Source: Planctomycetaceae bacterium
GTDB lineage: Bacteria > Planctomycetota > Planctomycetia > Planctomycetales > Planctomycetaceae
Direction of reading: 5' to 3'
Assembly: GCA_029259845.1 (NCBI GenBank)
Contig: JAJDEI010000221.1
Span: forward strand, 1 to 64,000
DNA length: 64,000 bases
The translations under genes and the position numbers were made by a program. The notes beneath the pieces were generated by a model. The model was not told the DNA's origin. It ran no database searches and was given only the letters and a program-made list of their open reading frames with translations. Below, one piece after another: positions 45,017 through 54,243 of this stretch (position 1 is the first letter of the stretch; each line of letters starts with the position of its first letter).

Positions 45017-48000
45017 TTAGGGCGCGGGGATCGGCGCGGCGTTTGAGACAGGCGTGGTCTCGTCCCAGACGTACCAGTGGGGGAACACGTACACCCAGTA
45101 ACCGGCAGGGTGTCCTTCCACGTCGGAGGCGTCTTTGCGTCCGGCGTCGTAGTAGTCGCCGTAGCGGTCGAAGTCGGCAGGCCGATCGAACTTATCGAGC
45201 AGCTTCTGATAGCGACCACCGACGGACGCCTTGTCGCGCGCCTCCCGTGACGACAATTGCGGCGGCCGGGGAGAGGCCGTGCCGGCCGCCTTGCGGAACA
45301 GGCTGCGGGCTTGGAGGACGAGTTCGATGAACTCGTGCCGGTCGCCGGTCGGATCGTCTCCCATCGCACCGCGGGCCAGTTCGAGCACCCCCTCGATGCT
45401 CGACTGTCCGCGATACGACGAGTTCCGCAGAATCATCCCGAACGACGCCACCGCGGCCGCCCACTGCAGATCCGCCGAGGGGGACTCGCCGCCCGGCTTG
45501 TCGGCAAGCGGGAACTCCAGTTTGACACTTTCGTCGGAATCCAATGCGCTTAGCCGCGACCCAACGGGGAGCGCTGGCTTGTAACGCAGTTTGACAGTGA
45601 GGAGCTCGGTTGAGAGTTGAGGGTTGACGGTTAACGGTTGAGAGTTGAAAGGTGGCGCTTCCCGTTGGGGCGCGCCTAACGGGGGCGTCCCTGCTCCCTG
45701 GTACTTCAACGGATCGACGCCCGGCGTCTCGCTGGCCGGTTTCGCAGCGTCACTTCCCGGCGGCACAACCTCGTACAACGCCGTCACCGAATGCCCCGCT
45801 CCCAGGTCACCGGCGTCGATGCGGTCGTTGTTGAAGTCTTCGGCGTCCAGCGCGCGGTTTTCGTAGCCGATCAGCCGGTAGACACCGACTCGGGCCGGGT
45901 TGAATTCGACTTGGAGTTTGACGTCCTTGGCGATCGTGTAGAGCATGCCGCTCAGTTCGTCGAGGAACACCTTGCGGGCCTGACCCAGACCGTCGATGTA
46001 GTGGTACTGGCCGTTGCCGTGATCGGCGATCTGTTCGAGCTTGGCGTCCTTGAGGTTGCCGGTGCCAAACCCGCAGATGCTGAGGAACACGCCCGTGTCC
46101 CGCTGTTCGGAGATCATCCGCACGAGCGGGGCGTCCGCACTCTGGCCCACGTTGAAGTCGCCGTCGGTGCAGAGGATCACGCGGTTGGTGCCGCCCGCCA
46201 TGAGGTGCTTGGAGGCGACGTCGTAGGCGAGCTTGAGGCCCGCTTCGCCATTAGTCGAGCCGTTCGCTTCCAGCGAATCGATCACCGCCATGATCGCATC
46301 GCGATGCTCTCCGGACGTGCTGTCGAGGATCAAGCCAGCGTCATTGGAATACGTGACCAGGGCGATGCGGTCGTTCTCGGTCATCTCCTCGACGAGCAGC
46401 CGCAGCGACTCTTTCACGAGAGACAGCTTGTTCTCATCCCGCATCGAGCCGGACGTGTCGATGAGGAACACGAGCGACGTGGGCGGCCGGTCGGCGAGGT
46501 CGATCTCGCGTCCCTTCAGGCCGATGCGGACCAGCCGGTGCGTCGGGTCCCACGGACAGGCGGCCGCTTCCAGGAGGACTCGCACCGGATGCTGATTGCG
46601 CATGTTTGGAATGGAGTACGAGAAGTAGTTGACCAACTCCTCAATCCGCACCGCATCCGCCGGCGGCCAACGTCTATCATCCATCAGGAACCGCCGCACG
46701 TTGGCATACGACGCCGTATCGACATCCAACCCAAACGTCGACAGCGGCTCCTCCACCGGCGAAACAAACGGGTTTTCGACGATGGGAGCGTACGCCTCCG
46801 TATCGGGGGCCCACCCGATGAGGAATCCACTGTATATCGGCTTCAGGCCCAGACTCCTTGCCTCGTGTTCCTCAAGCTCGCGGTTGTTCCGCCGCAGGGG
46901 ATCGTACAACCACCCCGTCTGCGGACTCGCCCCGTTGGATGCGACAATCCCGTCGCCGATCAGAGGAATCCCAAGCTCGGTCGACCCTTGCCGAAATGGA
47001 ACATCGAGAATGGCTCCCAGGATTTCGGAGTTGCCGTTTAAGGAATTGATGTTGATCTTACCGGGGGTTTGTTTCTGGCGAGTTGCCAGGTTCGGCAGCG
47101 GCCCGGCGGGATTTGCCGGGATCGGTTGACCAACCGCATGCATCTGTTGGCCGATTTTGTCGGACGCCGACCCGTCCCCGTTCGTATCGGCTGGCTGATA
47201 CGCCGCCGGAGGGGGCATTTCGGTTTGGGGTCCGCTGTAGTTGCCTCCCAAGCCTCGACCGTGGGCCGCACCGGCCGTTCTGGGTGACGTCGTTCGAGCC
47301 CCGTCGTTTTGGCCGTTCGCGGCTTCGCGTGGGGATTGACTGCTTATTCTGGCTTGTGTGTGGACCTCCCGCGGGACGTCGTGGATCTGGCTCCAAAAGC
47401 GGTCCTCCTTGCGACTCCCCAAAGCTTGATTGCGCTCATTCCGATAGGCGAACTTGCTCTCAATGTACATCTGAATCGCGTTCGGATCGTCCGGAGCCAA
47501 CTCCTTTGCATTCCTGGCGACGGCGTGGGCTTCGGCGAACCGCTTTTCGTCCATCAGTTGGTTGAAGTCTTCGGCAATGTTGGCAATCTCCGGATCAACG
47601 CCGGTCGGTGTCCGACTAACTCCGCTCAAAGCCGGCACTCCCGCCAGAGAAAGAGCCGACCCTGGCATCGTCGTCGATGAGTCTGCGGGACCGCTCGTCG
47701 GGTCGGCTGCGAGCCCAAGGCGGGCGTAACTGTTGACGGGATTCCTCACGATGTCCGGAACCGCTTCTTCTCCCAACTGTTCGATGATGATGCGCGGTGT
47801 GACCCCTAATATCACTTGTCCGTTCTGGTTCTGGTCGACTGCTTCGCGCGATAGATCCTCAACGCCAAACAAGTGAAGATGGCTCTGGACGGGATCAGTG
47901 AAATCGTGGGCGACGTCTGTGTTGAGCGCAAGCAAATCGGTGTTGCCATCGCCGAGCGTCATGGCGACGCCTTGTGCTGGGTGGTGTGCATCGAAGGGCA

Positions 48001-48424
48001 CTACGAGGGCAGCAAGGACCGCTGTCGACACCGCGACAACGGCGAGTAGTGCGGTGATGGCCGCGCGACCGTGCGAATCTTGTCCGTGCGAATCTTGGCC
48101 GTGGGACGCTTGGCCGTGGGACGCTTGGGTCCGGAGTTTGGTGGGGAGCGTTGCGGACGCGGGTGAGCGGCGGGGCGTTGTGTCGCGGATTATGGCAGCC
48201 GCGCGGATCGACGCACGCTGGGCTTCGGTCAGCGCGGGTGACGGTTCCGCCTGGAGCGCCTCGAACAAGCGGGCTGTGGTGTCCCGCAGGTCGTCGACGA
48301 GGCGGCGGCTCTCCGCACAGACGGCGAGCCGGTCTTCAACGTCCGCACGTTCTGCGGCGGACAGTTCGCCGAGGACGTAGGCGGTCAGGCGGGGGTCGTC
48401 GGGATTGAACGGTGTTTCGGGCAT
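45017..48424 (-). CDS. membrane-anchored anti-sigma / von Willebrand A (YfbK-like) fusion protein
   Basis: A 1135-residue protein. The cytosolic N-terminus (about 1-75: DPRLTAYVLGELSAAERADVE) looks like a ZAS-type anti-sigma domain but lacks the zinc His/Cys set. A Ser-His-Gly-Gln tandem repeat (about 101-119) comes next, then one membrane helix (about 123-144). The long exported part has a Gly/Pro/Asn-rich middle and a VWA domain with MIDAS DTSGSMRDENK, then YfbK-like and DUF3520-like regions (LKLQVEFNPARVGVYRLIGYENR). Its gene lies 107 bp downstream of an ECF sigma gene on the same strand. It probably releases the sigma factor in response to an envelope signal sensed by the VWA part. Confidence 0.88.
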   Translation of the reverse strand: MPETPFNPDDPRLTAYVLGELSAAERADVEDRLAVCAESRRLVDDLRDTTARLFEALQAEPSPALTEAQRASIRAAAIIRDTTPRRSPASATLPTKLRTQASHGQASHGQDSHGQDSHGRAAITALLAVVAVSTAVLAALVVPFDAHHPAQGVAMTLGDGNTDLLALNTDVAHDFTDPVQSHLHLFGVEDLSREAVDQNQNGQVILGVTPRIIIEQLGEEAVPDIVRNPVNSYARLGLAADPTSGPADSSTTMPGSALSLAGVPALSGVSRTPTGVDPEIANIAEDFNQLMDEKRFAEAHAVARNAKELAPDDPNAIQMYIESKFAYRNERNQALGSRKEDRFWSQIHDVPREVHTQARISSQSPREAANGQNDGARTTSPRTAGAAHGRGLGGNYSGPQTEMPPPAAYQPADTNGDGSASDKIGQQMHAVGQPIPANPAGPLPNLATRQKQTPGKININSLNGNSEILGAILDVPFRQGSTELGIPLIGDGIVASNGASPQTGWLYDPLRRNNRELEEHEARSLGLKPIYSGFLIGWAPDTEAYAPIVENPFVSPVEEPLSTFGLDVDTASYANVRRFLMDDRRWPPADAVRIEELVNYFSYSIPNMRNQHPVRVLLEAAACPWDPTHRLVRIGLKGREIDLADRPPTSLVFLIDTSGSMRDENKLSLVKESLRLLVEEMTENDRIALVTYSNDAGLILDSTSGEHRDAIMAVIDSLEANGSTNGEAGLKLAYDVASKHLMAGGTNRVILCTDGDFNVGQSADAPLVRMISEQRDTGVFLSICGFGTGNLKDAKLEQIADHGNGQYHYIDGLGQARKVFLDELSGMLYTIAKDVKLQVEFNPARVGVYRLIGYENRALDAEDFNNDRIDAGDLGAGHSVTALYEVVPPGSDAAKPASETPGVDPLKYQGAGTPPLGAPQREAPPFNSQPLTVNPQLSTELLTVKLRYKPALPVGSRLSALDSDESVKLEFPLADKPGGESPSADLQWAAAVASFGMILRNSSYRGQSSIEGVLELARGAMGDDPTGDRHEFIELVLQARSLFRKAAGTASPRPPQLSSREARDKASVGGRYQKLLDKFDRPADFDRYGDYYDAGRKDASDVEGHPAGYWVYVFPHWYVWDETTPVSNAAPIPAP
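48069..48128. repeat. four 15-bp coding tandem repeats
   Basis: Units CCGTGCGAATCTTGT/G and CCGTGGGACGCTTGG (two of each kind) run 48069-48128 and encode a Ser/Ala-His-Gly-Gln-Asp/Ala repeat just before the membrane helix of the anti-sigma/VWA protein. Five-residue units keep the frame if copies are gained or lost. Confidence 0.85.
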
Positions 48425-48440
48425 GGGTCTGCTCCGCGGT

Positions 48441-48480
48441 GTTGGAGTTCAGGCTTCAGCCTGCGGCGTGTTGATGTTTG
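48441..48480. repeat. dispersed palindromic element, family 2 copy e (half element)
   Basis: GTTGGAGTTCAGGCTTCAGC and the following CTGCGGCGTGTTGATG match the left end of the copy at 43437. The right end is missing, and the family-3 palindrome begins 10 bp further on. Confidence 0.65.
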
Positions 48481-48489
48481 TCACCCGAG

Positions 48490-48530
48490 TTTCGTTTAGC
48501 CGCACATTTGAAATGTGCGGCTAAACGAAA
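48490..48530. repeat. 41-bp near-perfect palindrome, family 3 copy b
   Basis: Two exact 20-bp arms (48490-48509 and 48511-48530) surround a single G. The arm reads TTTCGTTTAGCCGCACATTT. The element lies between the ECF sigma stop codon and the VWA gene, so a strong RNA hairpin would form there and could lower downstream expression. A diverged copy is at 40049-40085. Confidence 0.9.
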
Positions 48531-48531
48531 C

Positions 48532-49047
48532 CTAGTTCTCGTGGTTCAGTTGTTCGCGAATTTTCTTGAGGCCGGTGTGGATCAGGAAGCCGACATTGGA
48601 GTCGCTCAACTGGGTGACGGCGCTGATCTCGCGATAACTCAGTCCGTGCTGAAACTTCAGGCGGATGCATTCCTGCTGGTTGGGCGTGAGGTCGCCGAGA
48701 CAATCGAGAATGTTGGCAACAGACTCACGGTTTTCGGCGGCTCGGTCGGGGGGCGTTTCGCGGCTGTCGGAGTCCATCAACGTCGGTTCTGCGAGGGCCG
48801 TCATCCGTGATTCCTTCCGTCGAATATCGAGTGCCTGATTCCGGCAGACCGTGTACAGCCATTGCGCCAGATGCCCGTCCATAGCGGCGGCATCCTCGCG
48901 GCACAGCTTGAGAAACGTCTCCTGGACAACGTCGCGGGCCCGGTGCGGGTCTCCGGTGATCCGCTGCGCGTACCGCAGCAGCCGTCCCTCAAACCGGTTG
49001 AGGGCGGCGGAGACCCACTCCTGCCCAGCGTGTCCATTGTTGCTCAT
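48532..49047 (-). CDS. ECF-type RNA polymerase sigma factor
   Basis: A 171-residue sigma-70 family member with only regions 2 and 4. Region 2 reads DPHRARDVVQETFLKLC and WLYTVCRNQALDIRRKE. Region 4 reads LTPNQQECIRLKFQHGLSYREISAVTQ with the recognition helix NVGFLIHTGLKKIREQL. A linker of about 40 residues joins them. The start ATG (49045-49047) lies in a 17-bp duplication and overlaps the stop of a six-codon upstream frame. The next gene on the strand encodes a membrane anti-sigma/VWA protein, the expected controller. Confidence 0.93.
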   Translation of the reverse strand: MSNNGHAGQEWVSAALNRFEGRLLRYAQRITGDPHRARDVVQETFLKLCREDAAAMDGHLAQWLYTVCRNQALDIRRKESRMTALAEPTLMDSDSRETPPDRAAENRESVANILDCLGDLTPNQQECIRLKFQHGLSYREISAVTQLSDSNVGFLIHTGLKKIREQLNHEN

Positions 49048-49072
49048 CGCTGAGTGTTGCTCATCGCTGAGT
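49039..49072 (-). promoter_or_regulatory. 17-bp tandem duplication forming a six-codon leader frame
   Basis: GTTGCTCATCGCTGAGT occurs twice back to back (49039-49055, 49056-49072). Each copy carries an ATG on the minus strand. The upstream ATG (49062-49064) begins MSNTQR and its TGA overlaps the sigma factor's ATG (ATGA). Neither ATG has a strong ribosome site. It may be translational coupling or merely a duplication. Confidence 0.5.
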
Positions 49073-49195
49073 CCGCGACTTGGTCTGCCCGCTCAACGAA
49101 TCGACGACGGCACGTCTTAGGAAAGAATTCCGGAGAACGCCCGATTTTTCCAGATTCGAGGCAGGGTGGCCCAGCCGCCATCGATGCATCGACAC

Positions 49196-50485
49196 TTATG
49201 CCTGCCAGAACTGGGACTTCTGTGGGGCCCGATAGCGGACGTCGAGGTGTGGGGTCGCCAGGCGGACCTGATCGGAGGCGAGCGACTTCATTGCAGCGGC
49301 GACGAGGCCGGTCGTCAGCAGGGTGCGTTCGATGGGATAGGGAGCTTTGCCGGTGACGAACATCTCTTCGGCTTTGGACATCAGCGCGGCCGAATAAACG
49401 ACGTTGGGGTTCGGCGGGAGATAGAACAGGGTGGAGACTGGTTGCGACTCCCCCGTGAGCTTGGCGGCGAAGGTGAAATCGTCCACGAGGCCGTTCATCA
49501 TCAGCATGGTCGCTTTCAGGCCGTCGGCGTGCTCGTAACGGTAGAGGATCGGCTCGGCGACCCACGCGCGGATTTGTTCGTCGGTGGGATAACGATCGCT
49601 GTAAGACTCGCCCTGGTGGAGCGTCTGCGAGCGGGAGAGGCACGCTTCGAACAACTGCGGGTCCCAGCCGCCCTCTTTCCAGGAGCCGGCGTTCATCGCG
49701 CCCCAGACGGCGTCGCCGCGGATCGCCTGCATGGCAACGACGCCGGACTCGCCCCCCTTTCGTCGCTCGGCCATGCACTGCAGGACCTCCAGCGCATGAA
49801 AGTCGTAACTGTCGACCCCGCCAATGGCGACGCACATGATCTCCTCGACGTCGGCACCATACGGCATGTCGATCGACGGCATCCGCCACGTCATCGGCAG
49901 CGACGACCCGGCGAGGAATGGGAACTTCATCTCGCGGGAGATGCCGACCATTTCCTCGGCCCACTTCCAGTTCCAGGAGAGGTGTTTGTCGTTGAAGATG
50001 GGCGTCGTGCGGCCATCTTCGCGGAACACGTCGGTGACCTGCTTGAAGAATTCGTAACGGGGGTACTTCTTCTGGCCGATTTCGTTGTTGGGATAGTTGC
50101 CGTGCTCGCCGATGATGAGCACGGCATCGACGGCGAGTTGGTCACCGCCGTTGCGGACGGCCTCCGCGATGCTGGGGTAGATCTTGAAACCAAACTGCTT
50201 TTCCCGATCGCGGCTGAGGTCGTTGTCCGGGAACTGATCGACGTAGGCAGCGACGACGTCAAACGGCGGGTGATGCCAATGGCCGTTGATCGGATACCCG
50301 GCGAGGAACCGCTCCGCCATATGCCAGGCATGGGAATGGAATCGCCATTCGGTGGTAACGACCGCCATCTTGCGGCGACCGGACCCCGACGGTGCAGCGG
50401 CGGCGGCAGACGTGGCGGTGGAGGCGAACGGGGCTGCTGCGCAGGCGGCTCCCAGAGTGCCGAGAAATGTGCGACGGTCGATCAT
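49196..50485 (-). CDS. Tat-exported protein of unknown function
   Basis: A 429-residue protein. The ATG at 50483-50485 follows AGAGGAGCAACC and opens a Tat signal (DRRTFLGTLGAACAAA). The body begins MAVVTTEWRFHSHAWHMAERFLAGYP and includes VDAVLIIGEHGNYP and FNDKHLSWNWKWAEEMV, giving a Rossmann-like, oxidoreductase-like impression without a clear nucleotide-binding glycine loop. I recognise it as a type common in planctomycetes with no assigned activity. Its start overlaps the stop of the FG-GAP gene (ATGA), so the two are translationally coupled and probably act together. Confidence 0.75.
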   Translation of the reverse strand: MIDRRTFLGTLGAACAAAPFASTATSAAAAAPSGSGRRKMAVVTTEWRFHSHAWHMAERFLAGYPINGHWHHPPFDVVAAYVDQFPDNDLSRDREKQFGFKIYPSIAEAVRNGGDQLAVDAVLIIGEHGNYPNNEIGQKKYPRYEFFKQVTDVFREDGRTTPIFNDKHLSWNWKWAEEMVGISREMKFPFLAGSSLPMTWRMPSIDMPYGADVEEIMCVAIGGVDSYDFHALEVLQCMAERRKGGESGVVAMQAIRGDAVWGAMNAGSWKEGGWDPQLFEACLSRSQTLHQGESYSDRYPTDEQIRAWVAEPILYRYEHADGLKATMLMMNGLVDDFTFAAKLTGESQPVSTLFYLPPNPNVVYSAALMSKAEEMFVTGKAPYPIERTLLTTGLVAAAMKSLASDQVRLATPHLDVRYRAPQKSQFWQA

Positions 50486-52821
50486 GGTTGCTCCTCTGGT
50501 TGTCCAGGGCGGCTGTTCGGCGGGGAGGGTAACAGTTCGAGGGTGTACTGCGGTCGTTCCGGCATCATCAGGGCTGCATGAGCATAGTAAGGATAGACGC
50601 TCCACTCCACACAGGCGACGATGTCCGGCTGCCCGTCGCCGTCATAGTCGCCGGGCCATGCGTTGGGGCCGTGGTTCGTGATACGAATCGGCTCGCCGAA
50701 GCAGCGCATGGCGACCGGCGGTGCGAACTGCGGGTCGGTGGGCGTGCCGGTGTTACGAAGCAGATAAATGCTGCCGCCGTCCAGCGCGCCATGATGGGCA
50801 CCAGCGATGCTGTACATCAAGTCCTGCAGCCCGTCCTGATCCCAGTCGACGGCCCGGAACGACTCCGTCCAGTGCGCCGTCCGCCCGACGATCGCATCGT
50901 TGATCGGCGTGCCGTCTTCAAGTTTGAGGACCGGTCCCTTTCGCAACCTCAGCGAGCCGTCTTCTCGCCGAAATCGCTCGAACAGTGTGGCGACCCGTTT
51001 GTAACCGTCGTGCGTGACAAGGTCCGGCAGATTGTCGCCGTTGAAGTCGGCGATGGCGACGCCGGTCCGCCAGAAGAACGGCTGCTCCGGTTCGAGAGGG
51101 TACACGCCATTGTTGGAGCCGGGGTTAGCGGCGCGTGTGGCGGAAAGCGCCCGCAGCTCGGCCGTGTCCGCGAAGCCATCGCACTCGATCTGTCGCCGTT
51201 CTGCGAACCGCGGCTGCTGCTGCGTGCCCACGTTTTTGTACCAGTACAGGCGATTCGTCTCATTGGGCAGCACGAGGTCCGGTAACCCGTCTGCGTCCCA
51301 GTCGACGAAGTCCGGGTAGGGATACCCCATGTCGTGCCCATTCGGGGGATCGCCGAGCAGCTTGTTACGGATGAGGCGAATCGGCTCGCCGTCCGCCAGG
51401 ATGAACTGCGGCTCCGCATACGCCGGCTTGGTCCGCGTGCCTTCGTTGATGACGATGCGAGGCCAACCGTATCCGCCGCCGACGAGCAGGTCGACGTCGC
51501 CGTCTGCGTCCCAATCACACAAACAGGGCCATGCCTGATCGCTGAGCGACAGCACCGCAGAGCGCGACTCAGCCCGTCCCCGCCGCTCAAACTTCGGAGC
51601 CTCCGCATGTGCGACGAGCCGAAAAAACGAGATCTCCTGGAACGCGTTGTGCTGCACGAGCAACCCGGTCTCGTCGCCGTCACGGTACGTCGAAACAGCC
51701 GTGCCGAGCGGGGCGTCGATGTCCTCCATGAGTTGCTCATCGCCAAACTGCGGCGGGTCGCCGCCGAGGTTCTTCCGCCAGGCGATGCGATAGAAGTCCG
51801 GCTGGACTGACTCGCCGCCGTGCAGGCAGATGGCGTCCCGCTTGTCGTCCCGGTCGACGTCCAGAAAACAGGGTTGCCGGCCGGCATTGAGCGGAACCGG
51901 TGCCGCTGGCTCGAACGGCCAACCGTTGGAGTTCGTGTTCCGCACATACTTCCCATCGACGACCAAATCGATCGCTCCGTCCCCATCCAAATCGACGGCG
52001 CGGCACGCCTGCCAACCACTGACGGTCGCCGATCCTGCCGGCTTGAACACGGGCATCCCGCCAGGGTCGCGTTCACCCGTGTTGAGGAAGAACCCGGCAG
52101 CGGTTGCTCCCTGGCGGGTCCTGACCAGATCGATGAGACCGTCCCCGTTGAAGTCGGCGAACGCCGCGGCCATGTAGATATGACTGAAGAACCTTCGCTC
52201 ACCGTCGTCGTATCGCAGCCGTGTGAGATCGCCGAACTCGAGCACGGAGTTCTCCCCCGCGCGCGGATAGCAAATGACGCCGTCCCAAGGCGAGCCGGGG
52301 CGATAGGCGTAGTTCCAGGTTCCGACAAGATCAGCAGTCCCGTCACCGTTCAGATCGTGCAGGCCCATCGAGTAGAACAGCGTGATCGGTCGCGGGACGC
52401 CGGCGTTGTAACGCAGCAAATCGCCCACTCCGACAGCCGGCACCTGAGAGGGCGGCTGAAGGGGCGGTCGCTCGCTCACCGTACGGAACCAGATTTCGAA
52501 TCGCGTGTGCTGACGATCGGCAATGACGAACTCGACGCGGCCCCGATCGCCGTCGGCGAAGTCCTCCGTAATTGCATGCGGCACACGCTCGCCGGTCGCC
52601 ATGTTCCAGACCTCGATCGAGTTGGGATCGAACACGCCGTCCCGCTTTGCTTCGCGAACGAAGGCTCCGAAGTCGATCGTGGGATCCATCGGCGTGTGCG
52701 AGAACTCCAGCGCGGTCGTCGCCGTCAGCCGGAGGGAGACGGATCCTCCTTCATCCGCCAGAGCAGCAGACGTCAGCATGGCCAGCAGTGTCAGCGAAGA
52801 GATTACGCGGCGTCTGTTCAT
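50482..52821 (-). CDS. secreted FG-GAP/VCBS repeat protein
   Basis: A 779-residue exported protein. The ATG at 52819-52821 gives a signal peptide (NRRRVISSLTLLAMLTSAALA). At least nine calcium-binding Asp-rich loops of FG-GAP type can be read, such as DLNGDGTADLV, DFNGDGLIDLV, DLDGDGAIDLV, DWDADGDVDLL, DFNGDNLPDLV and DYDGDGQPDIV, which predict a beta-propeller. An N-terminal beta domain precedes them (about 25-130). Such proteins are thought to bind carbohydrate or protein at the cell surface. The last four bases overlap the start of the Tat protein gene. Confidence 0.88.
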   Translation of the reverse strand: MNRRRVISSLTLLAMLTSAALADEGGSVSLRLTATTALEFSHTPMDPTIDFGAFVREAKRDGVFDPNSIEVWNMATGERVPHAITEDFADGDRGRVEFVIADRQHTRFEIWFRTVSERPPLQPPSQVPAVGVGDLLRYNAGVPRPITLFYSMGLHDLNGDGTADLVGTWNYAYRPGSPWDGVICYPRAGENSVLEFGDLTRLRYDDGERRFFSHIYMAAAFADFNGDGLIDLVRTRQGATAAGFFLNTGERDPGGMPVFKPAGSATVSGWQACRAVDLDGDGAIDLVVDGKYVRNTNSNGWPFEPAAPVPLNAGRQPCFLDVDRDDKRDAICLHGGESVQPDFYRIAWRKNLGGDPPQFGDEQLMEDIDAPLGTAVSTYRDGDETGLLVQHNAFQEISFFRLVAHAEAPKFERRGRAESRSAVLSLSDQAWPCLCDWDADGDVDLLVGGGYGWPRIVINEGTRTKPAYAEPQFILADGEPIRLIRNKLLGDPPNGHDMGYPYPDFVDWDADGLPDLVLPNETNRLYWYKNVGTQQQPRFAERRQIECDGFADTAELRALSATRAANPGSNNGVYPLEPEQPFFWRTGVAIADFNGDNLPDLVTHDGYKRVATLFERFRREDGSLRLRKGPVLKLEDGTPINDAIVGRTAHWTESFRAVDWDQDGLQDLMYSIAGAHHGALDGGSIYLLRNTGTPTDPQFAPPVAMRCFGEPIRITNHGPNAWPGDYDGDGQPDIVACVEWSVYPYYAHAALMMPERPQYTLELLPSPPNSRPGQPEEQP

Positions 52822-52934
52822 TAAGTTTTGTCGCTCGTGCTTCGGCGTGCAGTCCTGAGATCGCGAGTGTACCCTGAACGGTCGCTGGTCCTCCACACAC
52901 GGACCGTCAACAGAGAGTTTTTCAAGAGAATAAA

Positions 52935-53978
52935 ATGCCTTCATCGGTCACCTTATTGCGTTTGTTGGTGAAGTTCGCTTGCGGCGCCTTGGTCGTGGCG
53001 GGAGCGCCGACGAGGGTTGCCGGAGAGGTGCCGGCCGAGCTGCGGCCATGGCTGGAATCTCCACAGGATTGGAAGCGGGATACGGACGGGCCGATCGTGT
53101 CTTTGGGCGAGGAAGGGACATTTGACGACACGCATATTTTCGCCCCCATGGTGGCGCACGATCAGGGCGGCTATCGATTGTGGTATTGCGGATCGTCCGG
53201 CCGCGTCGCCAACCGTGTGTTCGATCTCGGCTTGGCGACGAGCAGCGATGGTCGCAGCTTTGAGAAGCACGAGGAGAATCCGGTATACCGATTTGGTGAC
53301 AACAAGCACTCGATCCTCACACCGACGCTGCTGAAAAGCGGCGATGGATCAGTGCTGCGGGAAAACGGCAAGCTGCGGATGTGGTTCAGCGCGACATGGT
53401 TCGCCGGTGGGTCGGGACGGCACACCCTGCACGAAGCAACCTCGACCGATGGTATCCACTGGTCACAGCCGTCTCGCCCGCTGATGGAGAATGCCTATGC
53501 GCCGAGCGTTCTCAAGACCGTCGACGGTTATCGCATGTGGTTCGTCGACGTCTCGGCCGATCCCTGGGTGATTCGGCACGCATCAAGCAAGGACGGACGT
53601 TCGTGGAAGGCGGCCGCAGCGCCGTGTCTCGTCCTTGATCAGACTTGGGAGTCGAAGCGGCTGTTCTATCCGACCGTACTGAGGCTCGACGATGTGTACT
53701 GCATGTGGTATGGCAGCTACGGGACGGAGCGACAGAACACAACGGCACTGGGGTTTGCCGTGAGTAGGGACGGCTTGCATTGGGAGAAACACGCCCACAA
53801 CCCGGTCTTCCGACCCAAACCGGAGCGCCCGTGGGAGTCGCATTACGTTACGAGCCAGTCGATCATGCGGTTGCCGGATGGGTCGCTGCGGATGTGGTAT
53901 GCCAGCCGCAAGGAGCCGCCGTTTGTCAATAAGTATTTGGCCATTAACACGGCTGTGTGGAGACGTGCGCCGCGTTGA
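52935..53978 (+). CDS. secreted five-bladed propeller, glycosidase-like (GH32/43/130-type fold)
   Basis: A 347-residue exported protein with a signal peptide (LLRLLVKFACGALVVAGAP). Repeated blade motifs of the form (A/S)-x-S-x-DG-x-x-W/F-x follow: ATSSDGRSFEKHEENPVY, ATSTDGIHWSQPSRP, ASSKDGRSWKAAAAP and AVSRDGLHWEKHAHNPVF. The pattern YRLWYCGSS / YRMWFVDVS / YCMWYGSYG is that of GH43/GH130-related propellers acting on beta-mannosides or arabinosides. Catalytic acids cannot be fixed by eye. It diverges from the FG-GAP gene. Confidence 0.7.
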   Translation: MPSSVTLLRLLVKFACGALVVAGAPTRVAGEVPAELRPWLESPQDWKRDTDGPIVSLGEEGTFDDTHIFAPMVAHDQGGYRLWYCGSSGRVANRVFDLGLATSSDGRSFEKHEENPVYRFGDNKHSILTPTLLKSGDGSVLRENGKLRMWFSATWFAGGSGRHTLHEATSTDGIHWSQPSRPLMENAYAPSVLKTVDGYRMWFVDVSADPWVIRHASSKDGRSWKAAAAPCLVLDQTWESKRLFYPTVLRLDDVYCMWYGSYGTERQNTTALGFAVSRDGLHWEKHAHNPVFRPKPERPWESHYVTSQSIMRLPDGSLRMWYASRKEPPFVNKYLAINTAVWRRAPR

Positions 53979-54243
53979 CACATCGTGCTCGGCGAACCAC
54001 GGGTGAATTACGGCATCCTCCTCGCCAAGAACCCTGTGCCTGACGATCACGTGACGATGCTGCACCTGCGACGCCTCAATCACACCGGACTGGCGGACCA
54101 TGATCCTGGCCGCGACCGCCGTCTGACGGAAACGGGAGGCGAGTCGTCAGCGAAGCCCTCACCGGAAGCGTCCGCGGGCAGCATCCGCGGGCAGCATCCC
54201 CTGATTACGAACCATCGCCCGATAACAACGAGGTCCAACGACG

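Noticed and set aside
45791-47041. 416-residue open frame on the + strand
   Set aside because: It is antisense to the anti-sigma/VWA gene, whose protein motifs are clear. Long antisense frames are expected in GC-rich DNA, and the translation shows no domain.
49044-49964. 306-residue minus-strand frame ending in the sigma leader
   Set aside because: It overlaps the Tat-protein gene in another frame and is very Arg-rich. Only its last six codons coincide with the leader frame.
53979-54243. GGGCAGCATCCGC short direct repeats near 54176
   Set aside because: There are only two 13-bp units in non-coding DNA, which is weak compared with the other repeats.
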